This document shows, one piece after another, positions 1-9,286 of a stretch of 64,000 bases of DNA. The notes under the pieces were generated by a model. It was not told the DNA's origin and did no database searches. It saw only the letters and a program-made list of their open reading frames with translations. The position numbers and the translations under genes were made by a program. The DNA comes from M30B19 sp041741535 (lineage in GTDB: Bacteria; Planctomycetota; Planctomycetia; Pirellulales; Pirellulaceae), in contig JBGSJV010000170.1 of assembly GCA_041741535.1 (NCBI GenBank), positions 21,494 to 85,493 on the forward strand. The letters are read 5' to 3'. How positions within the stretch are numbered: position 1 is the stretch's first letter; every line of letters begins with the position of its first letter.

Positions 1-40
1 CTTTTCCCTCCTCCTTATCATGACAACTTGAGGTCTACTC

Positions 41-2491
41 ATGGGTCTCGCCTCAGCAATGACGACGGCACTGTCGGGTTTGACAGCCGCTGAATCCAAA
101 ATTGACGTTTTGGGTAACAACTTGGCCAACTCGCAGACCGTCGGATTCAAGGAATCGGATGTTGTTTACGCGACGCAGTTTTTTCAAACCTTGAGTATGG
201 GGTCGGCACCCAGTGAAGGTAGCGGCGGAGTGAATCCCCGGCAATTCGGCTTGGGAACTCGGGTGTCGGGCATTTCGACGTACCACACACAAGGCACAAT
301 CACACTAAGCAATAGTTCCACGAATATGGCGATCCAAGGTGACGGCATGTTTGTGGTCCAAGGTGTAGGCAACGAGCAACTCTATACACGGGCCGGTGTT
401 TTTAGTACCAACGCCGACAATGAGTTGGTAACACCCAATGGCAATCGCTTGCTGGGTTACACCGTGGACGAAGATTTCAATTTACAGACCAATGCACTAC
501 AACCGTTGTCGGTACCCATGGGCATGGCTGCCGTGGCCCAATCGACGACGCAAGTGGTCTTGGAAGGTGGATTGCCGCCCAATGGCGAGTTTGCCGATAC
601 GGCCAACGTCGTCCAAAGCCAACCGATGAGCGTGTCTTATATCCCCCAAGCTACGAATCAAAGTCTGACCGGCAGTGCCAGTCCCGCTCCCTCGGTCTCG
701 TCCACGGTAGTCAATTCCACGGATGGCGGCGGATCGCATCCCGAAGGCGTGACGTACGAGTATCGTTTCGTGTTTGTGGATTCCTCTGGTAGCGAAAGCA
801 GTGTGTCGTCGGGCGTCACCGCCACAACGCCGGTCGGGAATACGCTGGCCGACAACGTCATTCAACTGACGAGTCTACCGCCCCAGCCCGCCACCTACGA
901 TTTTATGCGTGTTTACCGCACCGCAGCCGGTGGCAGTGAGTTCTTTCGCTTGACCGATCTTGCTCCCGGAGCGACCAACTTTACCGACAACAATTCGATT
1001 GCCTTGTCGTCAACGGTGCTGAATCAGGACACGCTCTCCGGTGGTTACACTTACCGCGTGACCTACTCGATTGCGGGCGAGCCCGAAACACGGCCGTCGG
1101 CTCCCATCGGTCCACTTAGCGTGACAAACGGGCGGATCCAGCTTGATGATTTGCCGACACCACCGGTACCTGGCCCTGGCGACCGGTTTCCCGGCTACGA
1201 TACCGTCAACATTTATCGCGCTTCGCCCAACGATCCTGACACGTTTTATTTAGTACATTCTGGTGTCGCGGGGGAATCGTTCACCGATAACCGCTTGGAA
1301 GAGGACATCACCGATTTAGATAATGCAGCCAATCGTGTCCTCAATGTCGACGGACCGCCAATCGATTCGGCGACTCTATTGTCCGAGGTCGTCATGCGGG
1401 ACGGCGACAATTACATCTCGGCCTTTGAGTTGGGCGACTTTTCGTTGACATTGCGAAAGGGGGGCGATGCCGGCAAATCGTTCACTCGGTCGATGGAGAT
1501 CACGAACACTACCCGCGTCAGCGATTTGCTGCTGTTCATGGAACAATCGGCCGGCATTGTTCGCCCGAGTTCCGCGAATGGTATCCCACAGTCGATAAAT
1601 ACAATTTCAGGCGAGAGTGGCATGATCTCCGCGGGCGTCAACATTGTGGATGGCGCGATTCGCATTGTCTCCAACAATGGAACCATTGCCGGGATCTCGG
1701 TTCCTGCCACGGGCATGAAGATCACGAACAACGATGGAATCACAGAGCTGGGGCTCACTTTTTCAAATGTGCAGAAGCCCAACGGAACCACGGCGGCGAC
1801 CGAGTTTGTCGCCTACGACTCGTTGGGAATTCCCTTGCAAGTGCGAGTTTCCGTGGTGATGGAATCTCAAGACCGTAACTCGACGATTTATCGTTGGTTT
1901 GCCGATTCACCCGATAATGATCCCACCAGTGGCGACAGCACCCATGTCGGAACCGGGTTGATTGAATTGGACGGCGTCGGTCGATTGAAGAACGTGACCA
2001 ATAGCACCGTGACCATCGGCCGATCGAGTGTTCCAGCTGATCATCCGCTCTCTTTTGAACTGAACTGGGACATTATCAGCGGTTTGGCTGCCGACAAAGC
2101 GGTTGTTACCGCGGCCAGCCAGGATGGTGCGGGTGCCGGAACGCTGACCAGTTTCACGATCAACCGCGATGGTTCGATTACGGGTGTGTTCTCCAACGGC
2201 AGTTCCCGATCGCTCGGGCAGGTGATGTTGGCCGTGTTTTCGAACCAAGAAGGTCTGGTCCAACGTGGCGAAAACATGTACAGCCATGGCGTCAATGCCG
2301 GTATCGCCTTGCGACGCCCCGGAGACGGCAGCGGCGGAGAATTGATCTCGGGTGCCTTGGAATTGTCCAACGTCGATATCGGACGCAACCTAATCGACTT
2401 GGGACTTGCGTCCACCTTGTATCGAGGTAACTCGCGCGTGATCTCCACGACCCAGCAGCTCTTGGACGAACTGTTGAATCTTCGCCGTTAA
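41..2491 (+). CDS. flgE: Flagellar hook protein FlgE, enlarged
   Basis: FlgE polymerises into the extracellular hook that joins rod and filament. The N-terminus carries the rod/hook family signature (SGLTAAESK...VLGNNLANSQTVGFK, about residues 11-37), and the C-terminus the matching helical segment (ELSNVDIGRNLIDL...STLYRGNSRVI) that packs against it. A YDSLG motif typical of the FlgE D2 region lies near residue 590. At 816 residues it is about twice the usual length. The extra mass is largely residues 230-420, which holds two tandem copies of a roughly 100-residue beta-rich module, each ending in a similar FTDN motif. A TTGAGG Shine-Dalgarno sequence lies before the ATG. First gene of flgE-flbD-motA-motB; any flgD would be upstream of the window. 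Confidence 0.95.
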   Translation: MGLASAMTTALSGLTAAESKIDVLGNNLANSQTVGFKESDVVYATQFFQTLSMGSAPSEGSGGVNPRQFGLGTRVSGISTYHTQGTITLSNSSTNMAIQGDGMFVVQGVGNEQLYTRAGVFSTNADNELVTPNGNRLLGYTVDEDFNLQTNALQPLSVPMGMAAVAQSTTQVVLEGGLPPNGEFADTANVVQSQPMSVSYIPQATNQSLTGSASPAPSVSSTVVNSTDGGGSHPEGVTYEYRFVFVDSSGSESSVSSGVTATTPVGNTLADNVIQLTSLPPQPATYDFMRVYRTAAGGSEFFRLTDLAPGATNFTDNNSIALSSTVLNQDTLSGGYTYRVTYSIAGEPETRPSAPIGPLSVTNGRIQLDDLPTPPVPGPGDRFPGYDTVNIYRASPNDPDTFYLVHSGVAGESFTDNRLEEDITDLDNAANRVLNVDGPPIDSATLLSEVVMRDGDNYISAFELGDFSLTLRKGGDAGKSFTRSMEITNTTRVSDLLLFMEQSAGIVRPSSANGIPQSINTISGESGMISAGVNIVDGAIRIVSNNGTIAGISVPATGMKITNNDGITELGLTFSNVQKPNGTTAATEFVAYDSLGIPLQVRVSVVMESQDRNSTIYRWFADSPDNDPTSGDSTHVGTGLIELDGVGRLKNVTNSTVTIGRSSVPADHPLSFELNWDIISGLAADKAVVTAASQDGAGAGTLTSFTINRDGSITGVFSNGSSRSLGQVMLAVFSNQEGLVQRGENMYSHGVNAGIALRRPGDGSGGELISGALELSNVDIGRNLIDLGLASTLYRGNSRVISTTQQLLDELLNLRR

Positions 2492-2514
2492 ACTTCGAAC
2501 ATCACCGGAGCCGG

Positions 2515-2691
2515 TCGCGGCAACGCGGTGAAGCATTTTTCGCGGCGAATTGAGCCCGAATGAGCCGACCACACCCTCTGCCGGTGTGCGCGAGCCACCG
2601 GTTCATGTGGCATCTCGATCAGAAAAGGCCTGAAAGACCGACACAACATCAACGGGCGGCGATTCAAAAATGCTTCCCAGCGTTGCGGTCG
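2515..2691. repeat. Intergenic inverted-repeat element, family 1, copy 1
   Basis: About 175 bp bounded by imperfect terminal inverted repeats: left GGCAACGCGGTGAAGCATTT, right AAATGCTTCCCAGCGTTGC. Inside lies the conserved palindrome CCGGTG(tgcgcgagc)CACCGG. The same architecture recurs at 50352-50534 and 54826-54999. There is no coding capacity, so it looks like a MITE or large REP-like unit. It fills most of the 311-bp gap between flgE and flbD; nothing else recognisable lies there. Confidence 0.75.
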
Positions 2692-2802
2692 TTGGCGTAG
2701 ATTTTGACGATTAAAGCGAAGATGCAGTCAACTTGGTCGAAATCTGTGACGATAACACTGGAAGGGTGAGCGTAGCTACGTTTGCCAAAACGTGGCCGGA
2801 TC

Positions 2803-3054
2803 ATGATTCGGACAAAGGTGGACGGTGTGATTCGCTTGACCAAATTGGACGGTACTCCGATCGTCTTGAATGCCGACTTGATTCGTTACGTCGAACAACT
2901 ACCGGATACTTACATCACCCTAACGAGTGGTGATCGTATGATTGTCCGCGAGTCGATGGAAAACGTGATGGATTTGTCGATCACGTACCAACAGCAGAAG
3001 CAACTGCTGCCCAAACAGCTACGTTTTTTGCACTCCCGCGACATCCCTAGTTGA
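2803..3054 (+). CDS. flbD: FlbD family flagellar protein
   Basis: Small protein (83 residues) of the FlbD family, found between flgE and motA in spirochaetes, Bacillus-like bacteria and planctomycetes; its molecular role is poorly known. The characteristic start (MI.LTKLDGTPIVLNADLIRYVE) and the following ITLTSGDRMIVRES segment match the family. I place the start at the ATG at 2803, which matches the usual FlbD N-terminus, rather than at the in-frame ATG seven codons upstream. It sits upstream of motA with a 41-bp gap and is probably co-transcribed. Confidence 0.85.
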   Translation: MIRTKVDGVIRLTKLDGTPIVLNADLIRYVEQLPDTYITLTSGDRMIVRESMENVMDLSITYQQQKQLLPKQLRFLHSRDIPS

Positions 3055-3095
3055 TTTGCCAAACTTCATGAGTCAACGAGTGTAGGGGATTGATT

Positions 3096-3863
3096 ATGGA
3101 CATCGCGACACTAGTTGGACTGTTGCTAGTCGGCGCTCTATTGGTCATGTCGATCATCATGGGTGGCGGTACGTTTAGCAGTTTTTATGATACGGCATCG
3201 GTTCTGGTCGTGATCGGGGGTGCCATCGCCGCCACCTTAATCGCATTCCCTTTGAAAGACTTTTTTGGAATCTTTAAGGTCATCCTTAAAGTGTTTTTGA
3301 ACAAAGCCGAAAATGTCAACAAGATCATTGAGCAAATCGTTTCGTTGGCCGAAGTAGCTCGGAAGGATGGACTCTTGGCGCTGGAGTCCAAGCTGGCAGA
3401 CATTGATCACAAGTTTATCAAACTGGGCATACAGATGGCGGTTGATGGTTCGCCGCCCGAAGTGATTGAAGACATCATGCGGACGGAACTGGATTCGTCC
3501 GCGGTACGGCACTCGCAAGGCAAGCTGTTGATGGACACCGTTGGTCGCTACGCACCAGCTTACGGAATGATCGGAACCTTGATGGGGCTGATCATGATGT
3601 TGGCCAACATGTCGGATCCGTCCAGTATCGGTAAGGGCATGGCTGTGGCCTTGATCACGACGCTGTACGGTGCGATCGTTTCGAACGCCATGGCGCTGCC
3701 GTTTGCCGACAAGTTGAATCTATTGAACAAAAAAGAATTAACCGCGATGGAAATCGTCATTCGCGGCATCATGGCGATCCAGGCTGGTGAGAATCCCCGA
3801 GTGATCCGCCAGAAATTGAATTCGTTCTTGGCTCCCAAAGCCCGACCCAAGGAAGACAAATAG
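3096..3863 (+). CDS. motA: Flagellar motor stator protein MotA
   Basis: Proton- or sodium-conducting stator subunit in the inner membrane. The 255-residue protein begins with two membrane helices (IATLVGLLLVGALLV and the TASVLVVIGGAIAATLI region). It then has a cytoplasmic domain, and after that the conserved TolQ/MotA segment (RYAPAYGMIGTLMGLI...SIGKGMAVALITTLYGAIV) that provides helices 3 and 4 and their key prolines and threonines. An AGGGG Shine-Dalgarno supports the ATG at 3096 over the TTG at 3090. motB follows after 3 bp. Confidence 0.95.
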   Translation: MDIATLVGLLLVGALLVMSIIMGGGTFSSFYDTASVLVVIGGAIAATLIAFPLKDFFGIFKVILKVFLNKAENVNKIIEQIVSLAEVARKDGLLALESKLADIDHKFIKLGIQMAVDGSPPEVIEDIMRTELDSSAVRHSQGKLLMDTVGRYAPAYGMIGTLMGLIMMLANMSDPSSIGKGMAVALITTLYGAIVSNAMALPFADKLNLLNKKELTAMEIVIRGIMAIQAGENPRVIRQKLNSFLAPKARPKEDK

Positions 3864-3866
3864 GCC

Positions 3867-4628
3867 GTGGCTCACCAAGAAGATCCACCACCATCCGTGC
3901 CGGAATGGGTCGTCACCTTTGGCGACATGATGTCGCTGCTGCTGACGTTTTTTATCATGTTGGTTTCGATGAGCGAAATCAAATCGGAGGAAAAGTACCA
4001 AGCGCTGGTCGAGTCCATCAAAAAACAATTGGGACATACAACCAGCATGGACAGCACGGTCCCCGGCCCGTCCAAGCCCCAAAACTCGATGGTGCAACAG
4101 GTCGCCAATTTGGCCCGCGCCAAACGAAAAGATTTAATGCAGGGCGGACAAAAAGTTGAAGCCCCGACGGGAGAGAGTAGCACCGTCCAAATCGTTCGCC
4201 CAGGTAGCCGCACCGTGGTGGGCACCAGTGTTTTCTTTGCGGACTTTGACATTGATTTACGCGCTGCCGAAAAACAGAAATTGGCCGAACTGGTGCCAAA
4301 GATCATTGGCAAACCGCAGAAGATTGAAGTTCGTGGCCACGCCGGCAGACGTCCGCTACCATCAGGCACGCCGTATCAGGATCATTACGAGTTGGCCTAT
4401 CAGCGAGCAAGGCAAGTGCGAGAGTACTTGGTTAATGAACTGGGTATCGAACCCAACCGACTCCGGATGATCTCGGCCGGAGCGGACGAACTGATGCACG
4501 CCGGAATCGACCCCGAAAAACTCAAACTCAATTCTCGCGTCGAAGTTTTCTTACTCGACGAACTGACTGAGAGTCTATCGGGCTCCTCCGCCGAACGCCA
4601 AGAGCAATTGATAAACCTTCCCCAATAG
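3867..4628 (+). CDS. motB: Flagellar motor stator protein MotB
   Basis: Stator partner of MotA, anchoring it to peptidoglycan. The N-terminus contains the single membrane helix with the ion-binding aspartate (FGDMMSLLLTFFIMLVS). The C-terminal half is an OmpA-like peptidoglycan-binding domain (FFADFDIDLRAAEKQKL..., VRGHAG, YQRARQVREYLVNELGI). It starts at GTG, 3 bp after the motA stop. The flagellar run stops abruptly here: 11 bp later the minus-strand block begins with a convergent gene, while fliL and fliN, which normally follow motB in this operon type, lie 32 kb away. Confidence 0.95.
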   Translation: MAHQEDPPPSVPEWVVTFGDMMSLLLTFFIMLVSMSEIKSEEKYQALVESIKKQLGHTTSMDSTVPGPSKPQNSMVQQVANLARAKRKDLMQGGQKVEAPTGESSTVQIVRPGSRTVVGTSVFFADFDIDLRAAEKQKLAELVPKIIGKPQKIEVRGHAGRRPLPSGTPYQDHYELAYQRARQVREYLVNELGIEPNRLRMISAGADELMHAGIDPEKLKLNSRVEVFLLDELTESLSGSSAERQEQLINLPQ

Positions 4629-4639
4629 CGGTCCCTCCT

Positions 4640-6112
4640 TTACGACTCGGCCTTGACCAACACAAACCCGATCAATCGCAGAGGAACCACGAGGCAAAAG
4701 GTGACGATCGCGGCCGAAAACCAAGTGCGAAACAACCGCGCAATCAGTGGCGCTTCGCTATCAATCGCGTCCAACCAATCGCGTACGAAACGGAACCGAC
4801 TCTCAGAGCCGGACTCGCTCGCAAAGTAGCTTATAGGATTGAACTGTCGCAGTCGTTCAAACCAAGAGGGCGACTGATTTGTCTCCTCGGTAATCCAAGG
4901 CACCGTCTCCGTTACGGCATCTACGGCCGAATCTTCCCGCGCTTCTCGCGTTTGCTCCGGATCCGTGGTCTGCGATTCTGGGAGTGGAATTCCCCATTCC
5001 TGGATTGGAGTTTCCGGGACCGGGACTTCCACAGTTGTGTTTTCGGTTTCTTGGTTGACCACAGGTTCGACGGCAACCGCTTCGGGAAAAAACGCAGCCA
5101 ACCGTTGGATGTCCATCCCCAGGACCGGCACGATCCCGACCAGACCAAGCACAAACAAGAGCTTTGGCCACGACACTCGCGTCAGAATCGAAAAGAACAA
5201 CAGCGACGAGACCACGGTGACTCCTATCGCATACCACAATCCGCGAATCAACGTCCACTCGCTAAACCGCTCTGGTGCGCTTAGCCAGCCTTGACGGGTC
5301 GCGTGGTACATGGCCAGTGTGGCAATCACACCCGCGACGACGATCAACGCGACGTGGAGCAGCGCCTGTCCCAGCCCCAACTTCCCTGGACGGAATCCCG
5401 TCTTATCAATGGTTTCATGAATAACCCGGAAGCCGAACCAGCGCAAAAATGCGAGCCAAAAGCAGGACAATGAAACCGCTGCAATCACAAAACTCAGGGT
5501 CAACGACGTTTGCGTCGTCTCTCCCAGGGTCCACCACAGGAGCGCCGCGCCAAACCCCACAAACAGCAATCGCGAGAACCACCCAAACTTCCGCAGTATG
5601 GTCCAGCCGGCGAGCAGCAAGAAGAGTGGCTGAATAACGGCCCAATCCAACTCCAGATCCCAGTCAAGTATCGCACCCGACCGCGCGTGCTCGAACGCGG
5701 CATGCACGACATCCAAAATCACCGGCACACTGAGAAAGATCAAGAGAAACCAAGTCAGCCCCAACATCTGAAATACGCGCGCGCTCCGCGACACCGCGAT
5801 CTTTGGAACTTTGGGCTTGGTGGCTACCGAGCGAGCAGACTTTTCTTTACTCACCCGTGGTTTCGGCGCAATGACTTGTTGGGAAATAGGAATCCGCTTC
5901 ACGACTTGAATAGCTTCTGAACGCACATCCCACTTTTGAAAATTTGTCTCGGACCCCGTGGACTTGCAACCGGTGCAAATTCCCATGGTTCCATTTTTTT
6001 CCGATACACAGCTCGCGTGATACAAGGCGCCGCATTTGGCGCATTTGGCGGCAGCTTCTTTCTTGCCCGGCGGATTGATCGCCGTGAAGCAAAGTTGGCA
6101 ACCGTAACGCAT
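4640..6112 (-). CDS. RING-like zinc-finger multi-pass membrane protein
   Basis: The 490-residue protein opens with a binuclear treble-clef pattern (C5-x2-C8, C-x2-C, a YHASC segment, then C-x2-C within the first 50 residues) that resembles prokaryotic RING-type fingers. A basic linker and about eight hydrophobic helices follow. A proline- and glutamate-rich segment of about 100 residues precedes the final helix. Prokaryotic RING fingers are known near signalling and conflict genes, so a membrane-anchored scaffold or adaptor role is plausible, but no enzymatic activity is evident. The ATG at 6112 has AGGAG upstream. It is the last gene of the minus-strand block and converges on motB. Confidence 0.6.
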   Translation of the reverse strand: MRYGCQLCFTAINPPGKKEAAAKCAKCGALYHASCVSEKNGTMGICTGCKSTGSETNFQKWDVRSEAIQVVKRIPISQQVIAPKPRVSKEKSARSVATKPKVPKIAVSRSARVFQMLGLTWFLLIFLSVPVILDVVHAAFEHARSGAILDWDLELDWAVIQPLFLLLAGWTILRKFGWFSRLLFVGFGAALLWWTLGETTQTSLTLSFVIAAVSLSCFWLAFLRWFGFRVIHETIDKTGFRPGKLGLGQALLHVALIVVAGVIATLAMYHATRQGWLSAPERFSEWTLIRGLWYAIGVTVVSSLLFFSILTRVSWPKLLFVLGLVGIVPVLGMDIQRLAAFFPEAVAVEPVVNQETENTTVEVPVPETPIQEWGIPLPESQTTDPEQTREAREDSAVDAVTETVPWITEETNQSPSWFERLRQFNPISYFASESGSESRFRFVRDWLDAIDSEAPLIARLFRTWFSAAIVTFCLVVPLRLIGFVLVKAES

Positions 6113-6162
6113 CTCGAAACTCCTAGAATCTGACACCGACGTTGATGAAAGCACTTCACGCA

Positions 6163-6212
6163 CTAGGCCTTGTCCCACAAGGAATCTGACCCTTTTGGGA
6201 CAAACCCTAATA
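6163..6212. repeat. CTAGG inverted-repeat element, family 2, short copy
   Basis: A nearly perfect palindrome of about 48 bp: CTAGGCCTTGTCCCA at the left and TGGGACAAACCCTAA at the right, with TCTGACCC in the middle. It matches the ends of the full-length copy at 10027-10130 without the central 55 bp. It lies between two minus-strand genes. Confidence 0.7.
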
Positions 6213-6274
6213 GATCGTGACCACGAGCGAACACTGCCCCGGGAAAAACAAAAACACCCGCCACGAGTCCGTTG

Positions 6275-7327
6275 TCAGTTGGCTCGTTTGCTGTGAAACT
6301 CCAGCAACCAAAACAGCGGGTCCAATACTCGCATGGGGCGCGGTGGAACCTCTCCTCGTGTCTTGTCGGGCTCGGCACCCCACGCCGAAATCAAGCAAAA
6401 CTCCAACTGCATTTTCATCAGGTTCGCTCGAGTGATCAATTTATCGCCACCGTCACGATTCTCCGCGACCCATTGGCGAATGCTGGCGCTGGCGCGGCGC
6501 ATCTCCTCCAGATAGGTTTCCATCCCCGCATTGGTGGACATGTCGATCCGCGGTTCCCGACCATCGATCTTTTGCCGAATGGGATCGTTGTTGAGGTACT
6601 CGCGCAGATGAGCCGGCAGTCCGACCAACTTGTCGGCTTGCACAAAAACCACGATTCCTTTTCGACCTTCGCTCGCAATATCGCAGCCCTTTTCGATCAA
6701 AGTTGTTTCATACTTTTCCAAAATTTGCCACCACAATTTCATCCCCTTCTCGTCTTCAAACTTTTGATCGAGATAGATAATAAAGATGGCGCAACGAGAA
6801 CTGACGCAAAACTTTGCTTGCTCTTCCCGAATTTGATAATCCTGATAGGCTTCGCCTGGCACGTCCCGAAACACCACAAATCGACTATCCCAGAGGGGCA
6901 GTTGGTCCATTCGCATGAAATAGCGTTTCTCGTCTCCCCAATCGGTCGGCACTGCCGGCTTGTTGGCATTCAATTGCGAGTAGATTTCGCTGAGAAAGTC
7001 GGAACTTTCCTGATTGCACGCCGTGACAAGTACGGACGGATTCTTCGATTCCAACAGGACATGCGTCAGGCCTTGAATGAAAATCGATTTACCCGATTGA
7101 GGGAATCCTACAATCGGGGCGGTCACCGGCCAGATGCGCTGAGATGGGTTCGTCAGGCGCAACGTTTCTTGCAGATACCGCATCGGAATGGATTGGCCAC
7201 ACCCACTGCAGGCAAGTGCCGTACGCCCCACTTCGGGCTGGTTCGAATCCAATGGATTGTCTTGACCACAAAAGGGGCAAACCACAACTTTCGGATTCGG
7301 TTTCTTTCCAAATAACCAACTCAACAT
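6275..7327 (-). CDS. Zinc-ribbon DO-GTPase-type P-loop protein
   Basis: A 350-residue GTPase-like protein. The N-terminus is a zinc ribbon (CPFC...CSGC, residues 17-43). The Walker A loop is GFPQSGKS (residues 74-81), the G3-like motif is FRDVPGE near residue 155, and VQADKL near residue 230 replaces the usual NKxD specificity motif. The C-terminal PMRVLDPLFWLL motif recurs in the second GTPase of this block. These traits fit the double-GTPase (DO-GTPase) type that accompanies GAP1 proteins in bacterial NTPase-based conflict systems, and the GAP1-like gene is adjacent. The ATG at 7327 has AGGAAC upstream. Confidence 0.7.
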   Translation of the reverse strand: MLSWLFGKKPNPKVVVCPFCGQDNPLDSNQPEVGRTALACSGCGQSIPMRYLQETLRLTNPSQRIWPVTAPIVGFPQSGKSIFIQGLTHVLLESKNPSVLVTACNQESSDFLSEIYSQLNANKPAVPTDWGDEKRYFMRMDQLPLWDSRFVVFRDVPGEAYQDYQIREEQAKFCVSSRCAIFIIYLDQKFEDEKGMKLWWQILEKYETTLIEKGCDIASEGRKGIVVFVQADKLVGLPAHLREYLNNDPIRQKIDGREPRIDMSTNAGMETYLEEMRRASASIRQWVAENRDGGDKLITRANLMKMQLEFCLISAWGAEPDKTRGEVPPRPMRVLDPLFWLLEFHSKRAN

Positions 7328-7392
7328 CGAACCGTTCCTATTCTGTAAAAAGGGATGGGTAACTCGTCTTCGAACACAAAGCAAATCTTTTT

Positions 7393-7535
7393 CTAGTACT
7401 TTGTCACGACCAAGACTTCGCGTCTGGTACAGGGGCCAGTAGCGCATCGTGCTCCGCACCCGAAGGGCCGTTCCGGCAATGGACTGCTGAACCCTTTACC
7501 AGACCGACCCCAAGATTGAATAGTGACAAAGCACT
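7393..7535. repeat. Inverted-repeat element, family 3, complete copy
   Basis: About 143 bp ending in CTAGTACTTTGTCAC on the left and its near inverse GTGACAAAGCACT on the right. The interior shares GGACTGGTAAAGGG-type and CACCCGAAGGGCC segments with the copy at 21681. No reading frame is likely. It separates two minus-strand genes. Confidence 0.65.
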
Positions 7536-7567
7536 CGCCCACGATTTTTTCACACGCCTCGGACGCC

Positions 7568-9286
7568 TTAGGATTTTCTTCGCCATAGCCAATCCAGCCA
7601 ATTCGGATCGCGGATCGGCTCCTGGTCCTCGATGTCCGCGCGAACCGCGTTTGCCGCAGTCGGCTTGTCACCGGGTAGGAGATTCCGGAATGCGGGGTGT
7701 CTTTGAACGACGGACTTCAGTCGGCTCGGATGCATCGCGGAAATTCGCAAACCAAGCACGTCCATCACTTCATCCATGAATGCCAAATCGTTGGGTTCAA
7801 TCCTCTGCAGCAGGGCGAGCAGTTCCAGATCCGTCCATTGTTCCGCCGGTCGATCGAGCACAAACGCCATCGAATCCGTTGTCCGCCAAATCTCATCGAT
7901 ACTAATCTGAGGAAAATCGCGAAACAATTGCTCCGTCTCTGATTTGGAAAGTAGCCGAGGCGTTTTGGGACGATCTTTCTCGGAAAGAGCGCCCAAGCTA
8001 ATCGCGACAAACCAAAGGAGTGCCTGGCCAGCTTCGGCGGCTTTTTCCGCAATCCATTGCCAATCCCTGTCGGCGAGTACTCGATCCAGCGCACCAGGAT
8101 TTTCACGCAACCACGAATAACACTCGAGCAACAAGTCCGACACCATCATCTTACGTTGATCCTGTGTGTACAGGATCCGCTCAAAATCGTGGGCCGCTTT
8201 GCCGAGCGAATGAAAGACCAACGCGCGGGCCAAATCAGGAGAAACACCCTGATCCATGCGACGCTGAATCGCAGCGCGAACTGCACGAGGTGCAACGTCA
8301 CGCCAGAAGTCACGAATGAGCGGCTCATTCAGATCGTCCATTGTCGTGGCCGTCCCGGACTCGGCACCATTCGTCAAGTGCTTGAGCACCCGAACCGTGG
8401 GAAACTCTTGCAAACATTGTTGCCACGATTTTTCAGTCGTCGACTTCAACCAAGATTCAAAAAAAAAAGGAACCACCGACATTCCTTCGCGGAACCATTG
8501 GCTGCCCGCCGTCGGGGTCTTGGCCTGAGGCAGCGACTTTGGAAGGTGAATCTTGCGGGAGCTGACGTCGACAAAAATTTGTTCGGGATGTCGACTTCCC
8601 GCTTGCAGGCAATACTCCAAGCGATTCTCTTGATTCGGAATGGTCGTAAAAAACAATGGCCGTTGCCGACTAAATGGTGTTGCATGCAGTTGCTGCACAA
8701 AACTCAATATTTCGGGATGACTTCCACCGACCTTGATCGGCCAAAAACGAAAATCAAGCAACTTTTTTAACTCACTCTCTGGCCAATCCAGCTCTTCGAC
8801 ATCGGCGTCGGAGACCGAAACGTCAACAACGTGCCACGGCTCTTCGCTAATTTGCTCCTTGCGTTCATGCAATTCATGGACCGAAGCGACTAATGCCGAC
8901 TCGGAACCACCGATCACACGAAACGGATTGAAACCAATCCGCTTCATTTCCGATTCTTGGATCAACAAAACGTGATAGATTGGGCACTCACGCCCAGTGG
9001 AATCCAATCGCTCGATATCTTGTCGGATCAGAAGCGTCGCGATGACATGCTGCCCGTCGGGCAATCGCCCGTACAGATACATACTGGGCGAATTCGCCTG
9101 ATACTTCCAAAATCGCTGGACGGCTTCGGGCGAGCACTTGATGAGAGGCAGGATCGTTGTTTCGATTTCAACGGGATCGAGATCCGGCGAATGCGCCAAT
9201 AGCCCGTAGCCATTATTCCTTAGGCCAAAGGCGTCAGCACGAAACCGACCGTAAATAAATTGCTTGCAGCGAATCGAATCACTCAT
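7568..9286 (-). CDS. GAP1-like GTPase-associated protein
   Basis: A 572-residue soluble protein without signal peptide or membrane helices. The N-terminal QFIYGRF...GYGLLAHSPDLDP segment matches what I recognise as the N-terminal domain of GTPase-associated protein 1 (GAP1). The middle and C-terminal parts are helical (LARALVFHSLGKAAHDFERIL; LLALLQRIEPNDLAFMDEVM) and may correspond to the GAP1-M/C regions. In known GAP1 systems this protein is coded next to a DO-GTPase, as here. Its start overlaps the stop of the FGE-like gene by 8 bp (ATGAGTGA), so the two are translationally coupled. The molecular role is unproven. Confidence 0.65.
   Translation of the reverse strand: MSDSIRCKQFIYGRFRADAFGLRNNGYGLLAHSPDLDPVEIETTILPLIKCSPEAVQRFWKYQANSPSMYLYGRLPDGQHVIATLLIRQDIERLDSTGRECPIYHVLLIQESEMKRIGFNPFRVIGGSESALVASVHELHERKEQISEEPWHVVDVSVSDADVEELDWPESELKKLLDFRFWPIKVGGSHPEILSFVQQLHATPFSRQRPLFFTTIPNQENRLEYCLQAGSRHPEQIFVDVSSRKIHLPKSLPQAKTPTAGSQWFREGMSVVPFFFESWLKSTTEKSWQQCLQEFPTVRVLKHLTNGAESGTATTMDDLNEPLIRDFWRDVAPRAVRAAIQRRMDQGVSPDLARALVFHSLGKAAHDFERILYTQDQRKMMVSDLLLECYSWLRENPGALDRVLADRDWQWIAEKAAEAGQALLWFVAISLGALSEKDRPKTPRLLSKSETEQLFRDFPQISIDEIWRTTDSMAFVLDRPAEQWTDLELLALLQRIEPNDLAFMDEVMDVLGLRISAMHPSRLKSVVQRHPAFRNLLPGDKPTAANAVRADIEDQEPIRDPNWLDWLWRRKS

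Noticed and set aside
6272..7315. A long open frame on the plus strand (347 codons)
   Set aside because: It lies opposite a well-supported GTPase gene with zinc ribbon and Walker A; composition has no family pattern.
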